From Streptosporangium pseudovulgare (GTDB taxonomy: Bacteria > Actinomycetota > Actinomycetes > Streptosporangiales > Streptosporangiaceae): a DNA stretch of 64,000 nucleotides. The position numbers and the translations under genes are program-made. This document shows positions 19,195-28,591 of the stretch, in pieces (within the stretch, counting starts at the first letter, position 1; each line of letters starts with the position of its first letter). Location: contig NZ_BMQJ01000007.1 of the NCBI RefSeq assembly GCF_014648055.1, positions 249,046-313,045 of the forward strand, written 5' to 3'. The notes under the pieces were generated by a model that saw nothing but the letters and a program-made list of their open reading frames with translations, did no database searches and had not been told where the DNA came from.

Positions 19195-19224
19195 ACAGTA
19201 GCGATCACTAATAAGACTTTTCAA
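19195..19224 (-). promoter_or_regulatory. Promoter-like sequence for the helicase/methylase operon
   Basis: On the minus strand TTGAAA (19224-19219), an 18-base spacer and TACTGT (19200-19195) resemble a housekeeping actinobacterial promoter. It lies in an AT-rich gap between two kinase genes and points towards the operon. Assigned by eye. Confidence 0.5.
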
Positions 19225-19235
19225 GTGAATCTGGT

Positions 19236-21080
19236 TCACAATGGGGCCGCATATCGATAACCGGCCAGGTTGACGGAGGCGATGACCCGGCGATACCCCT
19301 TGCCGTCCTCGGGTCGGGCGCTCAATACGAAGAGGGCGACTTTTGATTTAGGTAGATACCAGACTTTCTGGACATATTGGCCATTCGCCATGCAAGGGAT
19401 CACCCATTCGCGGTAGGCGGCCTTCCTGCCGTCCGCCATGCGCGCGAGGCTGGAGCGGCGCAGGCTCGACCCGTCGGCGTAGACGCCGTCGTAGAGGCCG
19501 AACTCTCCGATGGCGTCGTCGTAGGAGCCGTTCGGGTCGCGCCACACGGAGCCGTCCGCCAGGCATGGCATCGGGCTCCCCACCACCCAGCCGAAATGAG
19601 GATCGTCGATGCCGTTCCCCGGCCAACTCCCGGGTCCGGCACCGGTTTTGAGCACCATGGCGTCGGGGCGGCAGGCGAACTCCCACGGTCCACTGCTCCC
19701 CCGCGCGTTCGGCGACTCGATGCAGGCGAGATCCTTGCGGACGCGCAGCAGTCGCCACCCTTTCGGCAACGTCATCGCGATTCCGCGAAATGAGACGGCC
19801 TCACCTCCGGAGCGCGGGACCGTCCGGGTCTTCTCCGTCGCCCCGGTCGAGGTCTCCCCCGTTCTCACCGGTGTCGCGGAGATGGCGACGGGTGCGGGCC
19901 GGGTCGGGGCCGCGGACTGCGCGAGCGCCTTCGGCACGGCGGACGGATCGCTGGAACGTTCCTGGAAAGGCTCCGGAGGAGACGAGGTCGCCGCGGCGGC
20001 GATGATCGCGGTGACCGCCACCAGGGTGACGGCCGCAGCCGTGGCGATGTAGGCGTGCACCCACGACGGCCCGGAGCGCCCGCGCGCGCCCGCGGCGGGT
20101 TCACCCGCCGGAAGCGCCCTCACGGCCGGAACCGCCGGAGTCGCCTTCAGCGCCGGGGCCGTCGGCGGCGCGGGCGGCTCCGGCCATTCCGTGGTCTCGC
20201 CGGGTGACAGTACCCAGGTGCGCTGGATCATGACCGTGGCGTCGGCCTCCGGCTCCGCCAGGTCGTCGGCCCGGTCACGCCAGGCGTCGGTCACCCCGGC
20301 CAGGACCTCGGCGGCGGCCGGCCGCTCCGCCGGGTCCTTGGCCAGCGCCCGCTCGACGAGGCCGCGCAGGTCGGCGGGGACGGCCCCGGTGTCCGGTGTC
20401 TCCTCGCGGACGCGGTAGGCGAGCACCTCGGGGCGGCCGGTGCCGTACGGCGGCTCGCCGGTGACGGCGAAGAACACCAGCAGGGCCCAGCCGTACACGT
20501 CGGCCGGGGTGCCCGCGGAGCCCTCACCGTACTCCTCCGGGCTGATCCAGCCGGGTGATCCGACGAGCGTGCCGGTGTGCGTCATCGTGCTGCCGTCCAG
20601 CACCTTGGCGATGCCGAAGTCGATCAACCGCGGCCCGCCGGGCGCGAGGATCACGTTGGACGGCTTGAGGTCGCGGTGGACCACCCCGGCCGCGTGCATG
20701 GCCACCAGCGCCTCGGCGACCCCGGCGGCCAGACCGTACAGGGCGTCCCCGGACAGCGGGCCCTCGGCGCGCACGTGCTGCTCGATCGTGGGGCCGGGGA
20801 TGTACTCGGTGGCGAGCCACGGGCGTTCGGTGCCGGGGTCGGAGCCGAGGACCCGGGCCAGGCAGACGCCCTCCACCCCGTCCAGTACGGAGATCTCTCG
20901 GCTGAAGCGCCGGCGGAACTCCAGGTCGACGGAGAGCGGCTCGTGCACGAGCTTGACGGCCACCCGCCGGCCTACGTCGTCGACGCCCGCGTAGACGACC
21001 CCCATGCCGCCCGCGCCGAGGCGTCCCACCAGCCGGTACGGGCCGATCTCGCGCGGATCACCTGACAGCAGCGGCAGCAC
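19236..21080 (-). CDS. Membrane Ser/Thr kinase with extracytoplasmic sensor domain
   Basis: GTG at 21080 is preferred because GGAGG lies four bases upstream; the open frame extends further but the extra residues look non-coding. About 614 residues. The kinase core begins at once: GRLGAGGMGVVYAG, VAVKLV, HRDLKPSN, LIDFGIAKV, GWISPEE. A Pro/Ala-rich juxtamembrane part leads to one hydrophobic segment (AYIATAAAVTLVAVTAII) near residue 335, then about 230 extracellular residues containing several cysteines (DLACIES, FACRPD, MPCLAD, VIPCMA) that could form disulfides. The extracellular domain is not one I recognise. It lies 166 bp upstream of the soluble kinase and is divergent from the DUF4352 gene, so it may sense envelope stress or simply be a neighbour. 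Confidence 0.88.
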   Translation of the reverse strand: MLPLLSGDPREIGPYRLVGRLGAGGMGVVYAGVDDVGRRVAVKLVHEPLSVDLEFRRRFSREISVLDGVEGVCLARVLGSDPGTERPWLATEYIPGPTIEQHVRAEGPLSGDALYGLAAGVAEALVAMHAAGVVHRDLKPSNVILAPGGPRLIDFGIAKVLDGSTMTHTGTLVGSPGWISPEEYGEGSAGTPADVYGWALLVFFAVTGEPPYGTGRPEVLAYRVREETPDTGAVPADLRGLVERALAKDPAERPAAAEVLAGVTDAWRDRADDLAEPEADATVMIQRTWVLSPGETTEWPEPPAPPTAPALKATPAVPAVRALPAGEPAAGARGRSGPSWVHAYIATAAAVTLVAVTAIIAAAATSSPPEPFQERSSDPSAVPKALAQSAAPTRPAPVAISATPVRTGETSTGATEKTRTVPRSGGEAVSFRGIAMTLPKGWRLLRVRKDLACIESPNARGSSGPWEFACRPDAMVLKTGAGPGSWPGNGIDDPHFGWVVGSPMPCLADGSVWRDPNGSYDDAIGEFGLYDGVYADGSSLRRSSLARMADGRKAAYREWVIPCMANGQYVQKVWYLPKSKVALFVLSARPEDGKGYRRVIASVNLAGYRYAAPL

Positions 21081-21250
21081 GCGGCCTCCGTGGGGGTTCG
21101 TTCGGCTTGGGCGGAGATTGAAGCAGATGGCGGGGAGATCCTCCAGAGGAAGACGATACACACCATACGTCGGGAACCAGATTTATCCTTGTTGACTCAG
21201 TTCACAATATGGTTAACTCGTGGAACCGGGCGGCGTGCGAGCGCCGCCCG

Positions 21251-21326
21251 GTCCACCCACTCGCGCTCCCCGAGAGCCCACCTACTCGCGTCCCCCGAGA
21301 GTCCACCCACTCGCGTCCCCCGAAAG
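21251..21326. repeat. Three tandem copies of a 25-bp sequence
   Basis: CCCACTCGCGTCCCCCGAGAG-type units repeat with a 25-bp period (the ACTCGCG core at 21259, 21284 and 21309) just upstream of the DUF4352 gene start. Not a multiple of three, so non-coding. It occupies the leader of that gene. Confidence 0.8.
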
Positions 21327-21338
21327 CGAGCCCTCGCC

Positions 21339-22073
21339 ATGCACGGAAACGAGCAGCCCCCACAGCCCGGCCACCCGCGGCAGCCCGGCCGGCCCCCGCA
21401 CGGCCCGCAGCCGCAGGGTCAGCCGCCGCAGTACGGCCCGCCCCCGCAGTACGGCTCACCCCCGGTACACCCCCAGTTCGTGGCCGCGCCGAAGAAGAAG
21501 GGCGGCTGCCTGCGGGCGTTCGTCGTCGGCGTGGTCGTGCTGGCCGGGCTGGTCCTGGTGGGCGTCGGCGTGCTCCTCAGCGGCGGGGGCGACTCCCCCC
21601 GCTCGGACACCGCCGCCTCCCCCGGTTCGGACGCCGGCACCTCCGCCCCCGCCGGGGAGGCCGGCAAGCGGGCCGCGGCCGGCATCGGCGACACGGTGAA
21701 GGACGGCAAGTTCTCCTTCAAGGTGACCAAGGTGGAGAAGGGTGTCGAGCGCGTCGGCGACCAGTACATCGGGTCGAATGCCCAGGGTCAGTACGTCCTC
21801 GTGCACGTCACCGTGAAGAACATCGGCGACGAGGCGCAGATGTTCCTGGACTCGGCGCAGAAGCTCCTCGACACGGCCGACCGCGAGTACGACGCCGACT
21901 CCGGGGCGGCCGTGCTCGGCCTGAAGAACTCCAACGCCTTCCTCAACAACATCAACCCCGGCAACAGCGTCAGCGGCATCCTGCTCTTCGACGTCCCCGA
22001 CGACTTCAGGATCAAGGCGATCGAGTTGCACGACTCGCTCTTCTCCGACGGCACGCAGGTGGCGCTCCGGTGA
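21339..22073 (+). CDS. Membrane-anchored DUF4352 protein
   Basis: A 244-residue protein: Pro/Gln/His-rich cytoplasmic N-terminus (about 45 residues), a KKKGG stop followed by one transmembrane helix (FVVGVVVLAGLVLVGVGVLL), a Ser/Asp/Gly-rich stalk, then a C-terminal domain with DGKFSFKVTKVEKG, QYVLVHVTVKNIGDEAQ and SGILLFDVPDDF. This order matches the telokin-like DUF4352 fold common on actinobacterial surfaces. The start is the ATG at 21339; the open frame begins earlier but crosses the 25-bp repeats. Divergent from the membrane kinase at 19236-21080, with which it could be functionally linked; no function is established. Confidence 0.85.
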   Translation: MHGNEQPPQPGHPRQPGRPPHGPQPQGQPPQYGPPPQYGSPPVHPQFVAAPKKKGGCLRAFVVGVVVLAGLVLVGVGVLLSGGGDSPRSDTAASPGSDAGTSAPAGEAGKRAAAGIGDTVKDGKFSFKVTKVEKGVERVGDQYIGSNAQGQYVLVHVTVKNIGDEAQMFLDSAQKLLDTADREYDADSGAAVLGLKNSNAFLNNINPGNSVSGILLFDVPDDFRIKAIELHDSLFSDGTQVALR

Positions 22074-22235
22074 TGAGTCCACCAATGTGATCTCATTCCG
22101 GGAACGTTCCAGCCACCGGAGATCACCGGCCACTAACATCACGCCACCCGCCCGATCACCCGGACGAGAGGGGCCGGGTTCGCACCGCCATCATGCGGCG
22201 AGCACAAGCCGTACGACGTGAAGGAGAGAAGCCGC

Positions 22236-25200
22236 GTGAGCGCGCAGCAGTCCCGGGCCCGGGACCCCCGTCTGATCGACTCCACCACGCGCCTGGTGGA
22301 GTTCCTCCGCGACCTGGCGACCGCGCGCCGCGCCCCGGTCCGAGACGTCCGGCACCACGGGCAGGTGCTGTGGCTGGTCGACCTGCCTGACGCGGTCCGG
22401 CCCCGACCGGAGGCGGGGCCCGGCGAGGTCCTCCTCTCCGTCGACCACGTCCGGAGCGTCCCGCCCCCGTCCCCGCCCGAGGAACTCCACGGCTGGCTCC
22501 GGCCGAACGAGCTCGCCGATCCCGAGCTGAACGCCCCCGGACTGTCGGAGACCGGGCCGGGGCTCGTCGAGGAACCCGGTGAGGACGGCCGCCCGGTGTC
22601 GCGGCCGGAGACCGAGGACGACCGGCCCGACGTGGTCACCGCGTACGAGGCGTGGCTTCCCCTCTGGCGGGCGTGGGCGGACCGGGAGCGGGAGCGGGTC
22701 CGGCAGCAGCGCTGGCACCGCGACCTCTACTCGATCGCCAACCAGCTCGGGCAGATCGACGACGAGTGGGAGCTGGTGCTGGCGACCGGCCTGCTGTCCT
22801 GGACCGCCCCCGGCGGCGTCGGTGTCCGCAACCACCTGATCGCGACCCGTCTCCACCTGCGGATCGATCCGGACACCGAGCGAATCGACGTCCTGCTGGG
22901 CGAGGCGGCGCCGGCCCTGCAGGACCGTGAGCTGCTGGCAGACCTCGACGGGTTCACCCCCCAGCGGACCGACTCCCTGCGGCGGCGCGTCCGGGAGGGG
23001 GAGGCCGCCGGACTGCAGGGCGGCGTCACCGGGCTGCTGGAGGCATGGTGCGACCGCGGGCTCGACGTCAGGCCCGCGCCACGATTCCTGCCCGACTGGG
23101 CGCCCGGGAAGGCGTCCAGCGGCCCCGCCGAGGTACGGCCGGCGCCCGCGCTCGTGCTGCGCAAGCGGGACCACGGCTCTCTCATCTCCTACTACGACGA
23201 GATGATCTCCGTACTGACCGGCCCGGACGCCCAGACGCCCCTCGGGCTGGCCCAGCTCGTCGGCTCGCTCGAACCGGAGGAGCGCATGGCCTTCCTCCAG
23301 GAGCGGAAGGTCGTATCCGGGGACGTCCTCGGGCAGGACCCGCTCTTCCCGCTGCCCGCCAACCCCGAGCAGCGCACGATCATGACCCGGCTGGGGGCGG
23401 ACAACGGCGTCGTCGTCCAGGGGCCGCCCGGAACGGGCAAGACCCACAGCATCGCCAACCTGCTGTCGGCGCTGCTCGCCCAGGGGCAGCGGGTGCTGGT
23501 CACCAGCCAGAAGGCGCAGGCGCTGCGGGTCCTGCGGGACAAGCTCCCGGCGGAGATCGCCGCGTTGTGCGTCTCCATGACCGACCTCGGCCGTGGCGGC
23601 TCCGCGGAACTCGAAGGCGGCGTCAAGGCGCTGTCCGGCCGTTTCTCCTCCTTCGACCCCGCCCGGCAGGCCCGGGGCATCGCCGGGAAGCGGGGGCAGC
23701 TTGAGGCCGCCCGCCGTGCCACCGCGGAGCTGACCGAGCGGATCCGGGCCCTGCGCGAGTCGGAGACCTACCGCCATCCCGAAGTCTCGGCCGGTTACGC
23801 GGGCACCCTCGCCGGCATCGCGCGGCGGCTGCGGCAGGAGGCGGCGGAGTGCTCGTGGATGCCGGTCCCGCTGCCCGCCTCCGCGACGTCCGCGGCCCCG
23901 ATCACCGTCGGTGAGGCCGCGGAGCTCATCGCCCTCCTCGCCGGGGAGACGTTGCGGCGGAAGGCGCGACTCTCCCAGCGCCTTCCCGACGTGGCCTCCC
24001 TGCCGGGCGTGGAAAGGCTGAACGGCCTGATCGCGGCGGAGTCCGCCGCGCACGACGTGGCGCGGCAGGCCGAGACGGAGGTCTCCCGGCGCATCGAGCA
24101 CCTCACCCCCGCCCTGCTCGCCCGGCTGGAGGGGATCGCGGCCGACGTCGCCACATGTCTCCACCGGCTCGGCCTGCCCGAGGAGGCGGCGGCCTGGGAT
24201 TCCGCGGACTGGACGGTCCGCGCGCTGCAGGACGGCCTGGCCGGACGCGAGGTCACGGTCTGGGAGCAGCTCGCCGCGCACGCCGGCCGGCTCGCCGCCG
24301 CCAGGGACGCCGTCCAGACGATCGGGTTCCGGGCGGTCAGCCACCCGCCGCTGGACACGCCGGGCGCGACCGGAGCCTACCTGCAGGCGATGCGGGAACT
24401 GCGCGACCACCTCGCCGCCGGGAACCAGCTCAAGCGCGGCCCGTTCAGGCCCGCCGTACAGAAGCGGGCCGCGCCGTGGCTGGAGGGGACGCTGGTCGAC
24501 GGGATCCCCCCGTCCAACGTCGAGCTGCTGTCGCTGGTCGTCGCCGAGTTCGAAGGCCGGGCCGCCGCCGCCGAGCTGCGGCGCGGCTGGCGGCTCGTCG
24601 GGGTGGAGTTCCCCGAGGACGTGCCGCTCCAGCGGGCGGTGGCCCAGCTCGGCGACGCCTTCGACCGGCTCGGCCAGGTGCGCCACGTCCTGTCGGCGGT
24701 GGCGGAGGCCACGCGGCTGCTCACCATGGCGGGCGCGCACGTCAGGCTCGGCACGCCCGCCGACTGGACCGCGTACGCCACGGCGCTGCGTGCCGTACGA
24801 CTTCGGGCCGAGGCCGCGCAGGCCACCTCCGCGTTGGGCGAGCTGCACGCGGTGCTGCAGCGCGAGATCGGGTTCGGCACCCCCGCCCCGGAGCTCGTCG
24901 AGGCCGCGAACGCGGTGGCCACGCGTGACGACGCCACCTACCGGCGGTGCCTGCACGCTCTCACCGAGGCGCACCGGGAGCAGGCCGAGCAGCGGCGCTG
25001 CGACGAGCTCGCCGGCCGGGTCCGCGCCGCCCATCCGGCGCTGCTCCACCTGCTGTCCGAGGCCGGGGCGTGGCGGCCGGAGTTCTCCACGTGGGAGCGG
25101 GCGTGGGCGTGGGCGAAGGCGCAGACGTTCTTCACCGAACAGCGCCGCCCCGGCCTGGAACAGCAGCTCGAAGCCGAACTGGAGGCGGCGACCGCCCGTG

Positions 25201-26960
25201 AGATGAGACTGACCGCGGAGCTCGCCGCCGAGCAGGCCTGGCAGGCGGCGCTGAGCAGGATGAACTCCCGGCAGGCCACGGCCCTGCGTTCCTACCAGGA
25301 CCACATCGGCAAGCTCGGCAAGGGCACCGGCCGGTACGCCGCGAAGTTCCAGTCGCTCGCCCGCGAGGCGATGCTGCACGCCCGCGACGCCGTACCCGCC
25401 TGGATCATGCCGCTGCAGCAGGTGCTGGAGACGATCCCACCTGTCCGGGACTCCTTCGACGTGGTCATCGTCGATGAGGCCAGCCAGGCGAGCATCGAGG
25501 CGCTCTTCCTGCTGTGGCTGGCGCCCCGTGTGATCGTCGTCGGGGACGACAAGCAGTGCGCGCCCTCGACGGTGAGCCACGGCGAGCTCGCACCGATCTT
25601 CGCCAAGCTGTCGACCTACCTGCCGGACCTCCCGCCGTACCTGCGGGACGCGTTCACCCCCAAGTCGAGTCTCTTCGACCTGCTGGCCACACGGTTCGGC
25701 TCGGTGCTGCGGCTCAAGGAGCACTTCCGCTGCATGCCGGAGATCATCGACTTCTCCTCGCGGCAGTTCTACGCGGACGAGCCGCTGGTGCCGCTGCGGC
25801 AGTTCGGCGCCGACCGGCTGCCCCCGCTGCGGACGGAGTACGTGCCGGGCGCCGTGACCGAGGGGACAACGACCCGGCTGCGCAACCTCGCCGAGGCCGA
25901 GGCCATCGTGGAGCGGATCCTCGCGTGCACGGAGGATCCGGCCTACCGGGAGCGGACCTTCGGCGTCGTCGTGCTGCAGGGCGGCGCGCAGGTGCAGCTC
26001 ATCCACAACCTGCTGCTCGACCGTCTGGACACCAAGGAGTGGGAGAGACGCAGGCTGCGCGTCGGGACGCCGCCCGACTTCCAGGGCGACGAGCGTGACG
26101 TGGTGTTCCTGTCCATGGTGGTCGCCGAGAGGCGGTCCGCACTGACGAGCACCGAATGGCAGCGCAGGTTCAACGTGGCCGCGTCGCGGGCCAAGGACCA
26201 GATGTGGCTGTTCCACTCCGTCACGCCCGACCTGCTGTCCCCCGCCTGCCTGCGCAGGTCGCTGCTCACCTACCTGCTGAACCCCCCGTCGGCGCTGCTC
26301 TCGGCATCGTTGGACGACGTGACCCCGGACGTCTCCCATCCGGAGTTCGACTCGCTCTTCGAGCAGCGGGTCTTCCTGCGGATCCGCGAGCGCGGCTACC
26401 ACGTCGTCCCCCAGGTGGAGGTCAACGGCCGCCGGATCGACCTCGTGGTGAGCGGTGCCGGCGGACGCCTGGCGGTCGAGTGCGACGGCGACTTCTGGCA
26501 CGGCACACCCGAGCAGCGGGAGGCCGACCTCGACCGGGAGCGGGAGCTCAAGCGCGCGGGATGGCGGTTCTGGCGGGTCCGCGAGAGCGAGTTCCACTTC
26601 GACCCCGAGGCCGCCCTGGAGCCCCTCTGGTCCGAGCTCGCCCGGCGGGGCATCCGGCCGGGCGAGGTCGCGGGCGAGGGGGACGCCGGAGCGTCCTCGT
26701 CATGGAACGCGCTGGACCTGCCGGAGGAGGACGGCTGGGACGGGTTCGACGACCTGCTCGACGGGCTCGACGGCGTGGGCACGCCGATGGGTGTCCCTCT
26801 GGCCGGCTCATCAACGGAATCGACCACGGCCCGGATCCGCTCCTGGGCGCGCAGCCAGGGGTACGCCGTCGGTGAGCGCGGCCGGCTTCCGGAGAACGTC
26901 GTCGACGCCTACCATCGCGCGGATCACGCCGCTCAGGAGGAGGCCGTACGGCGGGCATGA
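22236..26960 (+). CDS. COG1112-type SF1 helicase with DUF559/Vsr-like nuclease and Lsr2-like DNA-binding domain
   Basis: A 1574-residue protein; GTG 22236 follows AAGGAG by 9 bases (an alternative GTG is at 22218). An N-terminal region of about 370 residues is unrecognised. Helicase core: GPPGTGKT (396-403), a long helical insertion, DEAS (1080-1083), VVGDDKQCAP, PPDFQGDERDVVF and NVAASRAKDQ. Residues about 1369-1470 have a Vsr/DUF559 restriction-fold pattern: GRRIDLVV, then AVECDGDFWH, then LKRAGWRFWRV. The C-terminus (about 1529-1565) reads IRSWARSQGY...GERGRLPENVVDAY, the pattern of the Lsr2 C-terminal domain that binds AT-rich DNA. Stand-alone, with no partner on its strand except the DUF4352 gene. 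Inferred role: attack on AT-rich foreign DNA. Confidence 0.88.
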   Translation: MSAQQSRARDPRLIDSTTRLVEFLRDLATARRAPVRDVRHHGQVLWLVDLPDAVRPRPEAGPGEVLLSVDHVRSVPPPSPPEELHGWLRPNELADPELNAPGLSETGPGLVEEPGEDGRPVSRPETEDDRPDVVTAYEAWLPLWRAWADRERERVRQQRWHRDLYSIANQLGQIDDEWELVLATGLLSWTAPGGVGVRNHLIATRLHLRIDPDTERIDVLLGEAAPALQDRELLADLDGFTPQRTDSLRRRVREGEAAGLQGGVTGLLEAWCDRGLDVRPAPRFLPDWAPGKASSGPAEVRPAPALVLRKRDHGSLISYYDEMISVLTGPDAQTPLGLAQLVGSLEPEERMAFLQERKVVSGDVLGQDPLFPLPANPEQRTIMTRLGADNGVVVQGPPGTGKTHSIANLLSALLAQGQRVLVTSQKAQALRVLRDKLPAEIAALCVSMTDLGRGGSAELEGGVKALSGRFSSFDPARQARGIAGKRGQLEAARRATAELTERIRALRESETYRHPEVSAGYAGTLAGIARRLRQEAAECSWMPVPLPASATSAAPITVGEAAELIALLAGETLRRKARLSQRLPDVASLPGVERLNGLIAAESAAHDVARQAETEVSRRIEHLTPALLARLEGIAADVATCLHRLGLPEEAAAWDSADWTVRALQDGLAGREVTVWEQLAAHAGRLAAARDAVQTIGFRAVSHPPLDTPGATGAYLQAMRELRDHLAAGNQLKRGPFRPAVQKRAAPWLEGTLVDGIPPSNVELLSLVVAEFEGRAAAAELRRGWRLVGVEFPEDVPLQRAVAQLGDAFDRLGQVRHVLSAVAEATRLLTMAGAHVRLGTPADWTAYATALRAVRLRAEAAQATSALGELHAVLQREIGFGTPAPELVEAANAVATRDDATYRRCLHALTEAHREQAEQRRCDELAGRVRAAHPALLHLLSEAGAWRPEFSTWERAWAWAKAQTFFTEQRRPGLEQQLEAELEAATAREMRLTAELAAEQAWQAALSRMNSRQATALRSYQDHIGKLGKGTGRYAAKFQSLAREAMLHARDAVPAWIMPLQQVLETIPPVRDSFDVVIVDEASQASIEALFLLWLAPRVIVVGDDKQCAPSTVSHGELAPIFAKLSTYLPDLPPYLRDAFTPKSSLFDLLATRFGSVLRLKEHFRCMPEIIDFSSRQFYADEPLVPLRQFGADRLPPLRTEYVPGAVTEGTTTRLRNLAEAEAIVERILACTEDPAYRERTFGVVVLQGGAQVQLIHNLLLDRLDTKEWERRRLRVGTPPDFQGDERDVVFLSMVVAERRSALTSTEWQRRFNVAASRAKDQMWLFHSVTPDLLSPACLRRSLLTYLLNPPSALLSASLDDVTPDVSHPEFDSLFEQRVFLRIRERGYHVVPQVEVNGRRIDLVVSGAGGRLAVECDGDFWHGTPEQREADLDRERELKRAGWRFWRVRESEFHFDPEAALEPLWSELARRGIRPGEVAGEGDAGASSSWNALDLPEEDGWDGFDDLLDGLDGVGTPMGVPLAGSSTESTTARIRSWARSQGYAVGERGRLPENVVDAYHRADHAAQEEAVRRA

Positions 26961-27002
26961 CTCCGGAGAATCCTGCTCGTTCGCCGTCCTGGCCGCAGTC
27001 GG

Positions 27003-28430
27003 TCAGCGGGTGCCGCTGAGAGATTCCAGAGTGGCGGCGGACTTGCCGATCAGGGCCGTGCCGAAGTACCTGTCGGGGCCGGGGAGGTTCATCAGCCTCA
27101 GGGCGAGCCGGCGCAGCCGCAGCCGCGCCGGGGACGACGGCAGGAACCACTCCGCCCCGCTCCGCCCGACTTTCTGCTTCTCGGTGACCACCGGGCGCCA
27201 CTGCTCCTGGTAGCGCGCCAGCGCCGACTCCACGGAGCCGGGGGAGGTCGCGGGACTCGCCGGGTCGGCGGTCGCGAGCCGTTCGCCGAGGAGGTACGCG
27301 CCGGCGGCGGCGAGCGAGGCGCCCTGCCCGGCCAGCAGTGACACCGCGCCGCAGGCGTCGCCGAGCAGCGTCACCCGGCCGCGGCTCCACCGCGGCATCT
27401 CGATCTGGGCCACCTGGTCGTAGTAGACCTCCGACGGCTCGGGGCAGCGCTCCAGCGCCCGGGGGACGAGCCAGCCGAGGGTCGAGCACGCCCGCCGTAC
27501 GGCCGCCCGGGGGTCCTCCGGGAGGGCGGGGTCGGTGGCGCGGTGGACGGTGAAGACCGCCACCCGGCCGTCACGCAGGCCGTACAGGCCCATCTGCCGG
27601 CCCGCCGTGTCGGTGAGGCAGAAGCGGCCGTTCACCGCCTTGTAGACCTCGGGGTCGTCGAACACGTAGGCGGCGGTGTGGAAGCCGAGGTAGCGGAAGA
27701 ACCGCTCCTCCTCGCCGAAGACCAGCCGCCGCACGGTCGAGTGGATGCCGTCGGCGCCGATCAGCAGGTCGGCGTCGAGCGTCGTGCCGTCGGTGAGCGT
27801 CACCCGGACGCCACCCTTGCCGTGCCCGTCATTCCCGTCACGTCCGCTGCGGCCGTCGTGCCCGTCACGTCCGTCGTGCCCGTCACGTCCGTCGTGCCCG
27901 TCACGTCCGTCGTGCCCGTCACGTCCGCCGTGCCCGTCGCGCCCGCCGTCCCTGTCGCGTCCACCGCCCCCGTCGCCACCGTCGCGTCCGCCGTGGCCGC
28001 CGTCTCCGTCGCGCCCTCCGTCTCCGCCGCCTTCGAGGTTCTCGACTCCGGTGACGCCGCAGCCATAGCGCAGGTCGACGCGGCCCGCCACCCGCTCGCG
28101 GAGCGCCAGCTCCAGGTCGGGGCGCATGATGCTCAGCAACCGGCCGCCCAGAACGCGGTCGAAGCGCTCGTAGTCCAGGCGGGCACGGAGGCGGCCCGAC
28201 TCGTCGAGGTAACGCACCTCGTCGAGCCGGTAGCCGAGCTCCTTCAGGCGGGGCAGGACCCCCATCTTCCGGGCCGCGTCGTAACCGAGCCCGAAGAAGT
28301 CGATCATGTATCCCTGGCGGCGCGGGCCGGGGGCCTTCTCGACCAGGACGACGTCCCAGCCGTGGGCGTCCAGGCGCTGGGCGGCGGCCAGACCGGCGAT
28401 GCCTGCCCCGCAGATCACGGCTCTTCTCAT
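27003..28430 (-). CDS. FAD-dependent monooxygenase with collagen-like insertion
   Basis: A group A flavoprotein monooxygenase of about 475 residues. FAD motifs: [10 protein letters not shown] near the N-terminus, [10 protein letters not shown] in the middle and [16 protein letters not shown] later, as in PHBH-type and TetX-like enzymes. ATG 28430 is preferred, with GGAAGG six bases upstream; an ATG two codons earlier is too close to that site. Between the first FAD subdomain and the next strand sits an insertion of about 70 residues made of Gly-Arg-Asp-Gly-His-Asp type repeats, unlike any normal member. A TetR regulator lies 155 bp upstream on the same strand and probably controls it. Substrate unknown; antibiotic modification or secondary metabolism are both possible. 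Confidence 0.88.
   Translation of the reverse strand: MRRAVICGAGIAGLAAAQRLDAHGWDVVLVEKAPGPRRQGYMIDFFGLGYDAARKMGVLPRLKELGYRLDEVRYLDESGRLRARLDYERFDRVLGGRLLSIMRPDLELALRERVAGRVDLRYGCGVTGVENLEGGGDGGRDGDGGHGGRDGGDGGGGRDRDGGRDGHGGRDGHDGRDGHDGRDGHDGRDGHDGRSGRDGNDGHGKGGVRVTLTDGTTLDADLLIGADGIHSTVRRLVFGEEERFFRYLGFHTAAYVFDDPEVYKAVNGRFCLTDTAGRQMGLYGLRDGRVAVFTVHRATDPALPEDPRAAVRRACSTLGWLVPRALERCPEPSEVYYDQVAQIEMPRWSRGRVTLLGDACGAVSLLAGQGASLAAAGAYLLGERLATADPASPATSPGSVESALARYQEQWRPVVTEKQKVGRSGAEWFLPSSPARLRLRRLALRLMNLPGPDRYFGTALIGKSAATLESLSGTR
27853..27945 (-). repeat. 18-bp minisatellite encoding collagen-like repeats
   Basis: About four to five copies of CGTCGTGCCCGTCACGTC encode Gly-Arg-Asp-Gly-His-Asp in the FAD monooxygenase, flanked by degenerate copies to about 28030. 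The copies are nearly identical, indicating recent expansion, and being 18 bp long they preserve the frame. Confidence 0.9.
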
Positions 28431-28591
28431 CTTCATCCTTCCGGTTCCTTCCGGTGTGGGGGCCCGCGTCCCGGACGCGAGGACCGGCCCGGCGCACCCG
28501 GGCTTCCGGTACGGAGATCCGGTTCGGTGTGCTTCCGGCGCGAGTGGACCGGTCAGTGCTTCAGCTCCGGGGAGAGGGACCAGCCGGCGCC

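Noticed and set aside
22101-22110. Palindrome GGAACGTTCC upstream of the Lsr2-tailed helicase as a LexA or other operator
   Set aside because: Too short to be significant alone and does not match the GAAC-N4-GTTC layout of actinobacterial LexA boxes.
22191-26597. A minus-strand open frame of 1468 codons opposite the COG1112-type helicase
   Set aside because: Composition and lack of any motif mark it as a shadow; the plus frame carries Walker, DEAS, nuclease and Lsr2-like motifs.
27853-27945. CRISPR-like array
   Set aside because: 18-bp units are contiguous with no spacers and encode an in-frame protein repeat.
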